From an uncultured Myxococcales bacterium (GTDB taxonomy: Bacteria; Myxococcota_A; Bradymonadia; UBA7976; VGTA01), in contig CAKZRU010000098.1 of assembly GCA_937146725.1 (NCBI GenBank), positions 22,044 through 86,043 on the forward strand: DNA of 64,000 nucleotides, read 5' to 3'. Numbering within the stretch: position 1 is the first letter of the stretch; every line of letters starts with the position of its first letter. The translations under genes and the position numbers were made by a program. This document shows, piece by piece, positions 17,018-26,648 of the stretch. The notes beneath the pieces were generated by a model, which worked only from the letters and a program-made list of their open reading frames with translations, was not told the DNA's origin and did no database searches.

Positions 17018-19534
17018 TTAGTCATTAGAAGTATCTGAAAGGCAAGCTGAAACAGTATTGCCTGATGTGCTACTTACATTGGGTTGACAGGTAAACTCAT
17101 AACGACAGCTAAGACCATTATCACAGCGTTGCATACACTTTTGATCGCCAAACCCATCACTTGCACATACACGACCACTTCCACAGTCGCTATCAGCGTT
17201 ACAAGACTTAGAGCATAAGCCATATTCAAAGCTATAAGTATCAAACTCATAAATACACTCATAGCCGAGGTTACAGTCCAATTCATCAAAGCATGGAGCC
17301 CCGACTTCGTCGCCAATTCTGACTCTTAGGTCATACTCAATCCCAATTTCAACAAAGCTAATGCTGTATTGCACTAAACCACCATTTAAGCCTGGATCAA
17401 TCAGATAACGTTTACAGTTGAAGCGCTCACTTAAGCAACCATCAACCGGCTCAAAAAAGGTTTGTCCTACGGGTGTAAGATCTTCAAAAGCATTTTGGGC
17501 ATTTACAACAGGAGTCCCCTCATCGTAGGTAAGATACAAAATCAGTAATCGTCCTGGGTCAACAATAGTTTCAAACCAATCTTCATCAGCACAGGCTCGG
17601 AGTTCTCGATACAGCTCAGGAGACAGCGAATAGCTATCGGCAGCTTGATCATAAGACTCGAAACGATCCGGCTCACAAACACCGGCCCCTTCAATATCAA
17701 CTCGTAAATCATAGGTTGGCTCACGGTCGGTATATATTTGCTTGACTTCTAAAATATAAGTTCCGGCAACCGGTGCCGACGGGACAATGATTTGCTCATT
17801 ATCTGTGGGAGAATTACTATACCACGACTGAAAGGGCATTCCGCTATTGTCATTAGGTGCCATCAAGCGAATGTCAATATCGGAAACAGAATGACTAAAA
17901 AAGGTATTCACACTGATGCGATCTGCGCGTTGTACATTAAATGAGTAATAGTCAATATCATTACGACATAAACCCAATGCATAATCTTGACCAATGCCAA
18001 TAGGGCTTGCTGTACCGGGAGAGTCATTACCTAAGCCCTCAAGCCCATCTGCTTCACAAGCCACCACATTTTCTTGTACAGAATAAACGACTGAATAGGT
18101 ATTAGGTCCATCTCCGGTATACATTTTCACTTCTAAACGATAGGTTCCTGGCTGAAGTACATCGGTCACCAAGCGTTCTTCATTGGTAAAGCCATTTGAG
18201 GCACCTATTCTTTGGCTATTGCTGTTATATAAAGTGATATCGATATCGCCCTGATCATGTTGAAAGCTTGTCACCACCTCGATCGCGCCCAATCGATTCA
18301 AAGAGATCTCATAATTATCTATTTCGGTTTGGTCACAAATCACTCGATTCTCTAACTGCTGGCCTTCGGCCAAAGGCGCAGTACCTCCACTCATACCTGC
18401 CGGATCTTGTGGGCAAACTCTCAGCATAGCCGTCACTTCGATTGAAACACTTAAAAAGGCCTGAAACTCACCATCTGTCACAGTAAATATGGCATCATGT
18501 GATATCCCGCCTTGATCGGCTCTTGGGGTCCATGAAAAGCGCTTGGTAGTTGGTGAAAACTCAGCCCCATCAGGAATTTCTTGAGCTTGATATACTAGGT
18601 TTGCCGGCATTTCATCTACCGCATTAATTTCAAAAGCAAGCATTTGGCCTACCGTTACTTGCTGTGGTGCTAAGGGATCAAAGACCGGTGGTCGATTAGA
18701 GCTACTTTGTGCACTCGCATCCTGTACAATCAATACCATCGGTGTTGAATCTTCACTATCTCCATCACTCACCGAAGCGACCAAGTTATACTGTCCAATC
18801 TGACTCACTGCGGGCGTCCAAGTAATCACGCCACTTGTCGCATCCAACATAAGCCCATTGGGGATCATTCCGTTTAAGCGATAGGTTAACGGTTGGTTAT
18901 TCAAGTCTTCACCAATCAATTGAAAACGCCAAGGTTCTCCGGCATTGATCAAGATTGAACCAATGGGATCAATCTTAGGAGGAAACTGTTCTTGTGAACC
19001 TGCCGCTGATACTCGAACTGCGATCGTTTCTTGATCCTTGAGTGTTCCATCAGATACTTCAAAAGTAAGTAATACGCTCCCAATTTGCGCTTGGGTTGGG
19101 GTCCAAGTAAAGAGCCCCTGCTCTTTCTCAAACTTAGCACCATCGGGTAGTGCTGATCGTAAACTAAAGCTTAATAGATCATTTTCCGGATCACTGGCCA
19201 CTAGCTGAATGCTCAAGAGCTCTCCAACTACGGCAACCTTATCGCCAATTCTCATGAGGGTAGGGCGACCACTAGTTGGCATACTTCGTCCGCCACCGCT
19301 TTCACCACCGTACATACCTCCGGTAATCTCGGTCCCTCCGCTTGAGCCACCAAGCCCTGGATTAATCACATTTGGCCCCGAATCAACCGGCTCAACACAG
19401 GCAACTGTCAGTAGACATAACAGTAAAGATAAAGGACCGAATAATCCTCTAAATCTAGTATACATTTGTTGTCTTTGGGTAGTGTGCGCCTGGATCAAAA
19501 AGTCTGTACGTTTGGCTATGGTCACACTGTTCAT
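17018..19534 (-). CDS. Large lipoprotein with three He_PIG and PPC-like domains
   Basis: An 838-residue predicted lipoprotein. The lipobox is L-T-V-A-C (near residue 46) after an unusually long polar N-region; the ATG at 19534 has AGGAG, while the internal ATG at 19465 has none, so the longer start is chosen. Order: Gly-rich linker, three He_PIG putative-Ig domains (about 90-360, each with a WTP motif), at least two pre-peptidase C-terminal-like beta-sandwiches (D-N-Y-E-I-S and D-Y-Y-S-F-N) and a third diverged one, then a Cys-rich tail with about a dozen cysteines. Such architectures are adhesive or carbohydrate-facing surface proteins. Function unknown. Confidence 0.88.
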   Translation of the reverse strand: MNSVTIAKRTDFLIQAHTTQRQQMYTRFRGLFGPLSLLLCLLTVACVEPVDSGPNVINPGLGGSSGGTEITGGMYGGESGGGRSMPTSGRPTLMRIGDKVAVVGELLSIQLVASDPENDLLSFSLRSALPDGAKFEKEQGLFTWTPTQAQIGSVLLTFEVSDGTLKDQETIAVRVSAAGSQEQFPPKIDPIGSILINAGEPWRFQLIGEDLNNQPLTYRLNGMIPNGLMLDATSGVITWTPAVSQIGQYNLVASVSDGDSEDSTPMVLIVQDASAQSSSNRPPVFDPLAPQQVTVGQMLAFEINAVDEMPANLVYQAQEIPDGAEFSPTTKRFSWTPRADQGGISHDAIFTVTDGEFQAFLSVSIEVTAMLRVCPQDPAGMSGGTAPLAEGQQLENRVICDQTEIDNYEISLNRLGAIEVVTSFQHDQGDIDITLYNSNSQRIGASNGFTNEERLVTDVLQPGTYRLEVKMYTGDGPNTYSVVYSVQENVVACEADGLEGLGNDSPGTASPIGIGQDYALGLCRNDIDYYSFNVQRADRISVNTFFSHSVSDIDIRLMAPNDNSGMPFQSWYSNSPTDNEQIIVPSAPVAGTYILEVKQIYTDREPTYDLRVDIEGAGVCEPDRFESYDQAADSYSLSPELYRELRACADEDWFETIVDPGRLLILYLTYDEGTPVVNAQNAFEDLTPVGQTFFEPVDGCLSERFNCKRYLIDPGLNGGLVQYSISFVEIGIEYDLRVRIGDEVGAPCFDELDCNLGYECIYEFDTYSFEYGLCSKSCNADSDCGSGRVCASDGFGDQKCMQRCDNGLSCRYEFTCQPNVSSTSGNTVSACLSDTSND

Positions 19535-19761
19535 AAGAAACTCCTATGATAAATGATAAGTTCAACTCTAACCGGAGTAAGTCCTAGTCTCCTTTAGAGA
19601 TATTTTAGATGATAAATAATCATCAAACATCATAGTCAAGTCAGGCAATGAACGCGATTATTTTATGAAGATACTCGTCAACCAATCTATGTGCAGATCA
19701 TCAGGCAAGTATTTTTTACATCATCATTGGGTAAATGGTCTTAAATTACGCTCTATCTTAG

Positions 19762-20451
19762 CTAGCGTTGAGCCATTCGCTTGCCACCCTCACCCTGTAA
19801 TTGACGGGTGATTCCATCGGCTACCATTTGAATGGCGACCCTATTTCCACCTCCTCGTGGAACAATAACATCAGCATAACGGCGAGATGGTAAAACAAAG
19901 GTAAGGTGCATGGGACGAACAGTTGCTTCATACTGTCCTAGTACACGCTCAAGAGAACGCCCTCGTTCAGCGATATCACGACGTAAACGACGAACTAAGC
20001 GCACATCATCTTCTGTATCTACAAAGAGTTTAATATCCATCAAAGAACGTAAAGCAGGATTTTCTAATACTAAGATTCCTTCAACGATGATCAAAGGATG
20101 TGGATACACCGGAATCACTTCTTCCGTGCGTTCATGATTTTTATAACTATATACAGGTTTATTAACGGCATGGCCCTGCTTTAGAGCCTTGATATGCTCG
20201 ATCATAAACTCAGTATCAAAGGAATCCGGATGGTCAAAGTTGACTTGGGCCCGTTCTTCAAAACTTAGATGAGAAAGATCTCTGTAATAGTTATCATGCT
20301 CAAGATAGGCAATACTCTCTGGCCCAATGAGCTCAATTAAAGAACGAGCAACGGTTGTTTTACCTGACCCAGTTCCGCCGGCAATCCCTAAAATCAATGG
20401 CGTTGGTTGAACTGCAGATTCTAAGGATTCATGACCTTGGTTGATCATCAT
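19762..20451 (-). CDS. udk: Uridine kinase
   Basis: Phosphorylates uridine and cytidine in pyrimidine salvage. The 229-residue protein has the P-loop G-G-T-G-S-G-K-T, D-N-Y-Y-R-D, F-D-H-P-D-S-F-D for substrate binding, and R-R-L-R-R-D-I-A-E-R-G lid residues. Length is slightly above the E. coli enzyme because of N- and C-terminal extensions. The ATG at 20451 has GGGAG upstream; two ATG codons follow each other. Points the same way as greB, with about 80 bases between. Confidence 0.95.
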   Translation of the reverse strand: MMINQGHESLESAVQPTPLILGIAGGTGSGKTTVARSLIELIGPESIAYLEHDNYYRDLSHLSFEERAQVNFDHPDSFDTEFMIEHIKALKQGHAVNKPVYSYKNHERTEEVIPVYPHPLIIVEGILVLENPALRSLMDIKLFVDTEDDVRLVRRLRRDIAERGRSLERVLGQYEATVRPMHLTFVLPSRRYADVIVPRGGGNRVAIQMVADGITRQLQGEGGKRMAQR

Positions 20452-20530
20452 TATACTCCCGATGTCTTTTAATAGCGTTTTGACCTTTCATAAGGCATTG
20501 CTGACCTAAGAATCAAGTCGATAATGATGT

Positions 20531-21007
20531 TCAATTCGGTAAATTAATCGAATTTACACAATATACCTTATTGCCCGCAGGGGTATTAAACTCAAAATCA
20601 TCATCCACTTTCTTGCCCATCAAGGCCTTGCCAATCGGTGATAAATACGAGACTTTTCCAAGTTTTACATCACTTTCATCGGGGCCTACAATTTGAAAGC
20701 GTTTAATCTCTTCTGTCTCTAGGTTTTCAACTTCTACCATTGACAAAAAATCTACAGTTTCAAACTGCTGAGGTCCTGCTTTGACTTCTATTCGATCCAT
20801 ACGCTGTGCCAAATACTTAAGACGTCGATCGATTTCTCTCATCTTTTTTTTGCCATAAATATACTCGGCATTTTCGCTACGATCTCCCTCGGCAGCCGCA
20901 TCGGCAACCTGCTGGACAACCGTGGGGCGTTCAACCTTAATCAAATGATGATATTCATCTTCTAAACGCTGATAGCCCTCAGCACTAATCCATTCTTTTC
21001 TCACCAT
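20531..21007 (-). CDS. greB: Transcription elongation factor GreB
   Basis: Rescues backtracked RNA polymerase by stimulating transcript cleavage. The 158-residue protein has the N-terminal coiled coil with the acidic tip D-R-S-E-N-A-E-Y, and Y-I-Y-G-K-K-K-M-R-E-I-D-R-R, which is the GreB rather than GreA form. The C-terminal FKBP-like domain has S-P-I-G-K-A-L-M-G-K. Its start overlaps the end of the upstream secreted-protein gene by seven bases, an odd partner for a housekeeping factor. Confidence 0.95.
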   Translation of the reverse strand: MVRKEWISAEGYQRLEDEYHHLIKVERPTVVQQVADAAAEGDRSENAEYIYGKKKMREIDRRLKYLAQRMDRIEVKAGPQQFETVDFLSMVEVENLETEEIKRFQIVGPDESDVKLGKVSYLSPIGKALMGKKVDDDFEFNTPAGNKVYCVNSINLPN

Positions 21008-21684
21008 TCATCTCCTCGAACCACTCGTCCCTGTCTAGCCATACTCTTAGAAAATAAGTTTTGAGTTAGGGCATCTAAGGTAGCGGTTAACTGTTCAATA
21101 CGTAATTCTTTGGATAAACGAGTCGCCGGATCTCTTGGGTTGGAAATAATTAAGTCAATTTGCAGACGGCGTCGTGTGTAATAAATACGAGTCACTTCTT
21201 TTAAGACACCTTCTTGCAAGCCCGCCAATGATGATACATCAAGCACTTCTGGATTAAAGAGTAGCCGAGATAAGCTCCAAGTACCTGACACTTGAAATTC
21301 GGTCACATCACCTGATGATTCATCCTTACCAATCGCATAATTTTGGGTTGGTTCACCTTGTAAAAAGTCTAATTTATCAATGAAAACACCATTATTACTT
21401 TGGCGATAGCGAACATTAACATCGGGTAAAATATATTTCCAATTTGCTTTACTGCGCATCGACTCAATTGTTTTGGGCTCAGCATTATAAAAACGAAGTG
21501 CCGCTCGATGAACTTCTTGAATTGTAGGTTCAGCTTTGAGTGCCTGTAATTCCTTTTGTATACGAGGATCATTAAAGTTTTGCGCTTGAGCTTGAGTACT
21601 TTGGAAAAGAAGCCCCCCTATGAACAAGAAACCAATCCTAAATGTTTTTAAAACGGTCATATACAGCTTAAAGCGAGGTAGCAT
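21001..21684 (-). CDS. Secreted protein related to the C-terminal part of the upstream propeller protein
   Basis: A 227-residue protein with a signal peptide (G-F-L-F-I-G-G-L-L-F through A-Q-A-Q). Its mature part is plainly related to the last 180 residues of the product of 21723-23711: both have E-P-[ST]-[IM]-x-E-V-x-x-A-A-L-R, a central beta-like section, and N/D-P-R-D followed by L-R-[IL]-E-[QE]-L-T-A-x-L. The helical end recalls half of a TolC-type outer-membrane protein, but this is only a resemblance. Probably co-transcribed with its larger relative. Function unknown. Confidence 0.8.
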   Translation of the reverse strand: MLPRFKLYMTVLKTFRIGFLFIGGLLFQSTQAQAQNFNDPRIQKELQALKAEPTIQEVHRAALRFYNAEPKTIESMRSKANWKYILPDVNVRYRQSNNGVFIDKLDFLQGEPTQNYAIGKDESSGDVTEFQVSGTWSLSRLLFNPEVLDVSSLAGLQEGVLKEVTRIYYTRRRLQIDLIISNPRDPATRLSKELRIEQLTATLDALTQNLFSKSMARQGRVVRGDEW

Positions 21685-21722
21685 AGGCGTTCTCCAAAAA
21701 TAATAAAAAGAGGGTATAAGAA

Positions 21723-23711
21723 TTAGTAGCTTTTCGGCAAGAGCTTAAGTGCATCAACCGGAGGAAAAAGGTCACCGGCAATTTGATTTAAATGGGCCGT
21801 GAGTTCTTCAAGCCTTAAGTGCCTCATTAAAGTTGTTCTTTGGTCTCGTGGATCAAGCTCTAATGAAGTCAGTAAATTAAAGCGTTCTTGATAAAGATTG
21901 ATGACAAAATATCTGAGGTCACTCTCTTTTTTTCGAAACTTTAATTCCCGTCGATGCAAAGCATGCTCGCCTTGGTGGGCAATCAAATCCGACAGATTCC
22001 AATTTAAAAAAGCCCCCCAGACAGAATAGGCAAAAAGACCATCATTTTGATTGGTCACTTCACCGGTATCTTTGAGTAAATAATTTCTTAGAGTGAAGCC
22101 AATATCTGCATTTCGACTAGCAAAAAACGCATCGACTTGAGGAAGCCAAGCACTTGTTTTCGCCTTGCGTTCAAGGGCCAAGCGGCTCTCTCGATGTAAG
22201 CCTGCTTTACGTAAGGCAGCATTCACCACTTCTGTCATTGAGGGTTCTCTCTGTAAACGTGCCTTGAGCTCACTATAGCCTCTCAGATCACTTGGTGGAG
22301 GAGGACGGGCTGATAGTTTTAATATTTCTGCTGATGTTAACACCCAAAGCTCTCCATAAACATCGGGTGAGCGCTTGAGCATACGAATATTCCAATCAAC
22401 CGCGCCAAAATAAGCAATTTGCCAATTTTGTCCACCATCAAAACTCTGCCAAAGATCTTGTTCGGTCGCTAAAATATAATGAGCAGGCATAAAGCCTTGA
22501 ATAATATCAATAATCTTTTGACCTACAAAAACAAGTCCACCGGCTCTTTCAAAAGATTTAGCACCATTTACACTCATCATTAAGCCATCTTGCGTAGCTA
22601 ATAAAACTCGCTCTGGCCGATGTGGATCAACTAGAATACGACTTACATTACTCAAGGGTGGGTAGGTATCAAAAAAACCGATATCAAAGCTCTGCCCACC
22701 ATCCTCGCTGTACACCATAGACCAGTCTAGGCCCACCCACATTTTATGCGGATTTTGGGGATCAAAATTGATCCACTGTACATTTGCTCTTACCACAAAG
22801 CGATGAGTGACCTCAGCAAAAGTATTGCCACCATCGTGTGATACCCTAAGGCCGGCTTTGGTACCGATCCAGATTTCATTAGGCCGATAGGGATTGATCT
22901 TAACCACATTCACACTACGCTCTCGCGCATTGATGCCCGCATAGCTTAGTGGCCAAGAGTCTCCACCGTCTCTTGAGTGATAAAGGCCACCTTCAGTCGC
23001 AACAATAATCTCCTTAGGATTATAAGGAGGGGTAGCAATATAATTGACCGCAATGTTTTGATTTGATTTTTCGATGATGGGATCACGCCAACTCACCCCG
23101 AGCTCAAAGCCCGTTTTACGACGAACTGTACTTGTTAAGCGCCCTGATGCTCGCCTAGCTCTGAACTCTGACATATACCCAAGCATTTCAGAGGAACCAA
23201 CCACATCATTATTAAAATATGAGCGAACTAACCCACCTGCTTGAGGAAGTCTTTGATTAAGATCAATCAAGTTTTGAAAGGAAAACAACTGTCCTGGGGA
23301 AGGAAGAATCCCCTCATTTAATAAGGAAATTGAAAGCATTGGTGGGTTATAATGCCCATATTCTGACCCCAAAAAGGTACTTCTTGGGGTTAAAACGCTT
23401 CCTTCAAGCCAACTTTCACCGCCATCTTCGCTTTGATAGACCCTACCCAAACGATTACCAATGATGATTTCCCGTGGGTTTGATGGCAAAAAGTGAATGC
23501 ACATCAAGGGTGGCTCAAAGCGTAAGCCACGAGCTTTATCTTCTATATACAATGGACCTGTTAAGGGTCGCTGATTGAGTAGTTGAGCCTGAGCAGGCTG
23601 ATCAGAGCCCAACAGTAAAACCAAAGCAATTAAACAGTAAGTGAGGTTTAAGTATAAGAGCATCTGTAAAGAGCTTGCTAGACTGTGCTGATTACTTAAA
23701 CGAAACGACAT
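21723..23711 (-). CDS. Asp-box (BNR/sortilin-like) beta-propeller protein with helical C-terminal domain
   Basis: A 662-residue exported protein with a signal peptide ending near A-Q-A-Q. Residues of about 45-470 hold at least five Asp boxes of the S-x-D-G-G-x-[ST]-[WF] type (SEDGGESW, SRDGGDSW, SHDGGNTF, SEDGGQSF, SFDGGQNW), as in VPS10/sortilin and photosynthesis HCF136-like propellers. A Pro-rich hinge (R-P-P-P-P-S) precedes a helical domain related to the next gene's product. The propeller may act in assembly or binding; no sialidase catalytic residues were identified. Confidence 0.85.
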   Translation of the reverse strand: MSFRLSNQHSLASSLQMLLYLNLTYCLIALVLLLGSDQPAQAQLLNQRPLTGPLYIEDKARGLRFEPPLMCIHFLPSNPREIIIGNRLGRVYQSEDGGESWLEGSVLTPRSTFLGSEYGHYNPPMLSISLLNEGILPSPGQLFSFQNLIDLNQRLPQAGGLVRSYFNNDVVGSSEMLGYMSEFRARRASGRLTSTVRRKTGFELGVSWRDPIIEKSNQNIAVNYIATPPYNPKEIIVATEGGLYHSRDGGDSWPLSYAGINARERSVNVVKINPYRPNEIWIGTKAGLRVSHDGGNTFAEVTHRFVVRANVQWINFDPQNPHKMWVGLDWSMVYSEDGGQSFDIGFFDTYPPLSNVSRILVDPHRPERVLLATQDGLMMSVNGAKSFERAGGLVFVGQKIIDIIQGFMPAHYILATEQDLWQSFDGGQNWQIAYFGAVDWNIRMLKRSPDVYGELWVLTSAEILKLSARPPPPSDLRGYSELKARLQREPSMTEVVNAALRKAGLHRESRLALERKAKTSAWLPQVDAFFASRNADIGFTLRNYLLKDTGEVTNQNDGLFAYSVWGAFLNWNLSDLIAHQGEHALHRRELKFRKKESDLRYFVINLYQERFNLLTSLELDPRDQRTTLMRHLRLEELTAHLNQIAGDLFPPVDALKLLPKSY

Positions 23712-23811
23712 CTATCACTCAGCCTTAACTCAGTAAATGCAAGTAAAACCTGCTCAAAACTTAGCCTATAACTCATCTTACAGAGACTTATTTCAGGGTG
23801 AAACTGTGAGT

Positions 23812-24651
23812 CTATTTAGGTTGTAGGCGTTTGAGTTCATCAAAGCCGGGCAACTTGGATAAATCAGGCAAAATAACAATTTCAATTCTTCGATTTTGCG
23901 TTTTTCCCTCATCTGTTTCATTACTTGCGACCGGTTTTTGTTCACCATAACTAGCCCCTGAAATCTGAGTAGAAGGCAATCCACTATTGACCATAGCTTT
24001 GACAACATTTAGGGCTCGGTCAGCCGCTAGATCCCAATTAGATGGATAACGCTTGGTAGCAATTGGATCATTATCGGTGTGTCCTTCGACTTGAAAAGCG
24101 CGCTCAGGAAACGAAGCTAAAACCTGTGCAACATCAGCAATCGCAGTTTCACCGGCCTCAGATAGTTGCGCCGACCCCTTATCAAAAAGAATATCGGTTG
24201 CCAAAACCAGTACCATGCGGCCATCAACGATTTGAACTTTAAGCTTTCCGGTATCAATTAAGGGTCTAAAACGATCTAATAAGGCCTTAAAAGAAGCAAT
24301 ACGGGCCTCGACTTCGGCTTGGCGTCTAGCCTGCTCTCTAAGCGCAATTTGCATTTCATCTACAGATGCTTGCAAGGCAGAACGATCACTTAACAAAGCT
24401 GTATTCTTGTTTTTTTCTTCACCAAGACTTTTGGACAGTGCCGTTTTGTCTTTGCTCAATTGATCTCGCTGAGCCTCGGTTGTGATCAACTTTACTTTAA
24501 GGTCTTCGGCTATTTTTTGCTCATTTTTATACTGAGCCTGCAAAGCCTCAAAGGTACTCTTTTTTACACAAGCACTGAGGGAGGCCGCTAAAATGAGAGT
24601 TAATAAATACAACTTGTTACTTGGAAAGTTTTTAATCTTTAGCTTTATCAT
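23812..24651 (-). CDS. OmpA-family lipoprotein with coiled coil
   Basis: A 279-residue peptidoglycan-binding outer-membrane lipoprotein. Lipobox L-S-A-C near residue 28, a coiled-coil region of about 100 residues (K/E/Q-rich heptads), then an OmpA C-terminal domain with V-E-G-H-T-D-N-D-P-I and N-R-R-I-E-I, which contains the Asp and Arg that bind diaminopimelate. The start has AAGGAG upstream. Resembles Pal-like or MotB-like anchors but with a long stalk. Confidence 0.93.
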   Translation of the reverse strand: MIKLKIKNFPSNKLYLLTLILAASLSACVKKSTFEALQAQYKNEQKIAEDLKVKLITTEAQRDQLSKDKTALSKSLGEEKNKNTALLSDRSALQASVDEMQIALREQARRQAEVEARIASFKALLDRFRPLIDTGKLKVQIVDGRMVLVLATDILFDKGSAQLSEAGETAIADVAQVLASFPERAFQVEGHTDNDPIATKRYPSNWDLAADRALNVVKAMVNSGLPSTQISGASYGEQKPVASNETDEGKTQNRRIEIVILPDLSKLPGFDELKRLQPK

Positions 24652-24875
24652 TAGCGATTACTCCTTAGGGGTCACTCGACTTGATCACTAGGCTTAATGA
24701 TTAAGCTAGGTGAGTATACTAAAAGGCTGCAACAAAGATATGCCTAAAATCTTTGATGCTCAACTTGATTAGATAGATAAAACGTGCATACAACGCTCTT
24801 GATTGATAAACAAGCTAAGCCTTTGTTGCAATATCTGTTTTATGTAATCTCTTTCGTTACTTTTTGGAGAAGTTC

Positions 24876-25808
24876 ATGTCTAGCTCTTTTGATTCCGAGT
24901 CAATTCATCCTCATACCGATAAACGAATGGTTATTTTTGACTTTGACGGTACCTTAACCGATGCTGAACAAGAAGGTCAGCCATTTCGAGCCGGATATCT
25001 TGATGATTTAGCCGTGCTCACCGGCTGGCCCCGAGAGCAAATAGAAACCGAAGCCATTAAGTTTGAAGCAGAAGTCGCAGCTAACCCTGAACGCTTTGGC
25101 TGGATGTTCAAAGGTCAAATTGTTGCTCCGGCAACAGTTGACCCCTATCTTCGAATGATGCCGGTGGCAAGACATCTACTCGATCAAGCTCAAGCTTTGA
25201 TGACTGCTCAAGATCGTGAACGAGTTTTAGATGGTTTATTGTATAAATATAACTATCAAAAAACCGTAACCGCTTTTCGTGATCATGCAGGAGAGAGCTT
25301 GGCAGAGCTCATTAGCCAAGGCCATCTCAGTGGAGAGGCTGGTGAACTTTTTGTGGTCACCAACTCACATACTGAGGCCGTACAACATAAAATTGCTCAG
25401 CTTGAATCACAAAGACAGCAAGCTGACTTAGGCGATCCTTCTCTAACGCCATTGATTGAAAGAGTATTTGGTAGAGCCCAAAAATACATCGTTGATCCAA
25501 GTTTTGACCTTGTTCCCGAATCGCTCTCTTTACCTGGTCTTGATCGTCCTGTTTTACTAAGACGCAAACATTATTTTGAAGTTTTAAACCGACTCAGAGA
25601 GCAAGCCGGTGTACCTTGGTCACAAGTCTGGGTATTTGGTGATATCTTTGAACTTGACCTGAGTTTACCGATTGCTTTAGGCGCTTCTGTGGGTCTGATG
25701 GCAAACAAGTTTACTCCACAATGGGAACTTGATTATTTGGCTGCACATGAGCGAGGTTATATCCTTGATAGTTTAGCACAAGTACAAGAAGTGCTTGGCT
25801 TATCCTAG
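24876..25808 (+). CDS. HAD-family hydrolase
   Basis: A 310-residue haloacid dehalogenase-superfamily protein. Motif I is F-D-F-D-G-T-L-T-D. Motif II is probably V-V-T-N-S-H, motif III a Lys in R-R-K-H-Y, and motif IV G-D-I-F-E-L-D. The cap region between motifs I and II is long and holds T-G-W-P-R-E. I take the ATG at 24876 as start because GGAG lies six bases before it; a TTG at 24864 would be longer but lacks a site. Substrate unknown. Divergent from the OmpA-like lipoprotein. Confidence 0.85.
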   Translation: MSSSFDSESIHPHTDKRMVIFDFDGTLTDAEQEGQPFRAGYLDDLAVLTGWPREQIETEAIKFEAEVAANPERFGWMFKGQIVAPATVDPYLRMMPVARHLLDQAQALMTAQDRERVLDGLLYKYNYQKTVTAFRDHAGESLAELISQGHLSGEAGELFVVTNSHTEAVQHKIAQLESQRQQADLGDPSLTPLIERVFGRAQKYIVDPSFDLVPESLSLPGLDRPVLLRRKHYFEVLNRLREQAGVPWSQVWVFGDIFELDLSLPIALGASVGLMANKFTPQWELDYLAAHERGYILDSLAQVQEVLGLS

Positions 25809-25904
25809 TTTAGCAATTACATGGTCAAATTCTGAGTTTGGAAAATGATTTGTGTTGCTATTTATTAAGATCGTAGCGATATCAAGTGAGTAGAGTTCTG
25901 CATC

Positions 25905-26549
25905 ATGCTTAATCCTAACATTAAAGTATATGAGCCACTGCAAGAACAAAACGCCCATGTGATTCTCATCGATAATTATGACAGCTTCACTTATAATTTA
26001 GTGCAGGCCTTTTGCATGCTGGGTGCAAGGGTCAGTGTTGCTTTAAATGATCAACTTACGCTCCAAGAGATCTTATCACCTAAGTATACACATATCGTGA
26101 TTTCTCCGGGCCCTGGTCATCCGCAAAAAGCAAAGGATTTTGGTGTTTGCCAAAACTTATTAAACGCCTTACCCATCAACAAGCCTATTTTGGGAGTCTG
26201 CTTGGGCTTTCAAGGGATTGCAGCCCATTTTGGTGCCCAAGTGATCAGAGCTCCCAAGGTGATGCATGGTAAAACAAGTCTGATTACTCATGAACAAAGC
26301 GGTCTCTTTTTAGATGTACCACAACCGCTATCGGTCATGCGCTATCATTCACTGTGTGTGGATGCCCAGAGTTTGCCTCAGTGCTTAAAGCCCACTGCCT
26401 ATAGTGATGATGACCATCTGCTCATGGCTTTTGAACATACAGAATGGCCTATATATGGCGTTCAGTTTCACCCCGAAAGTGTGGGAAGTCCTTTAGGACC
26501 CATGATTTTAGCAAACTTTTTACAGCCATCATCTTTTAAGAGACCATAA
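25905..26549 (+). CDS. trpG: Glutamine amidotransferase, anthranilate/aminodeoxychorismate synthase component II
   Basis: A 214-residue class I glutaminase that supplies ammonia to TrpE or PabB. The catalytic triad is C99 (G-V-C-L-G-F-Q), H189 and E191 (F-H-P-E-S). The start region D-N-Y-D-S-F-T-Y-N and S-P-G-P-G-H-P are family-typical. TrpG and PabA cannot be told apart here, since no trpE, pabB or other trp gene lies nearby. The first 16 residues extend beyond the usual start; ATG 25905 was kept as no internal ATG fits. Confidence 0.92.
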   Translation: MLNPNIKVYEPLQEQNAHVILIDNYDSFTYNLVQAFCMLGARVSVALNDQLTLQEILSPKYTHIVISPGPGHPQKAKDFGVCQNLLNALPINKPILGVCLGFQGIAAHFGAQVIRAPKVMHGKTSLITHEQSGLFLDVPQPLSVMRYHSLCVDAQSLPQCLKPTAYSDDDHLLMAFEHTEWPIYGVQFHPESVGSPLGPMILANFLQPSSFKRP

Positions 26550-26648
26550 TCTTAGCTCATGATCTTAGCTCATCAAGAATAAGCGATTAGGGATTGGCAC
26601 AACTTATGCTTTTGGTCACTCATGACTTAATAAAAGTGAGATGACAAG

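Noticed and set aside
24729..24829. Inverted 9-mers GCAACAAAG and CTTTGTTGC about 90 bases apart
   Set aside because: They lie in a divergent promoter region and could be a loop site, but a nine-base match at this distance is easily due to chance.
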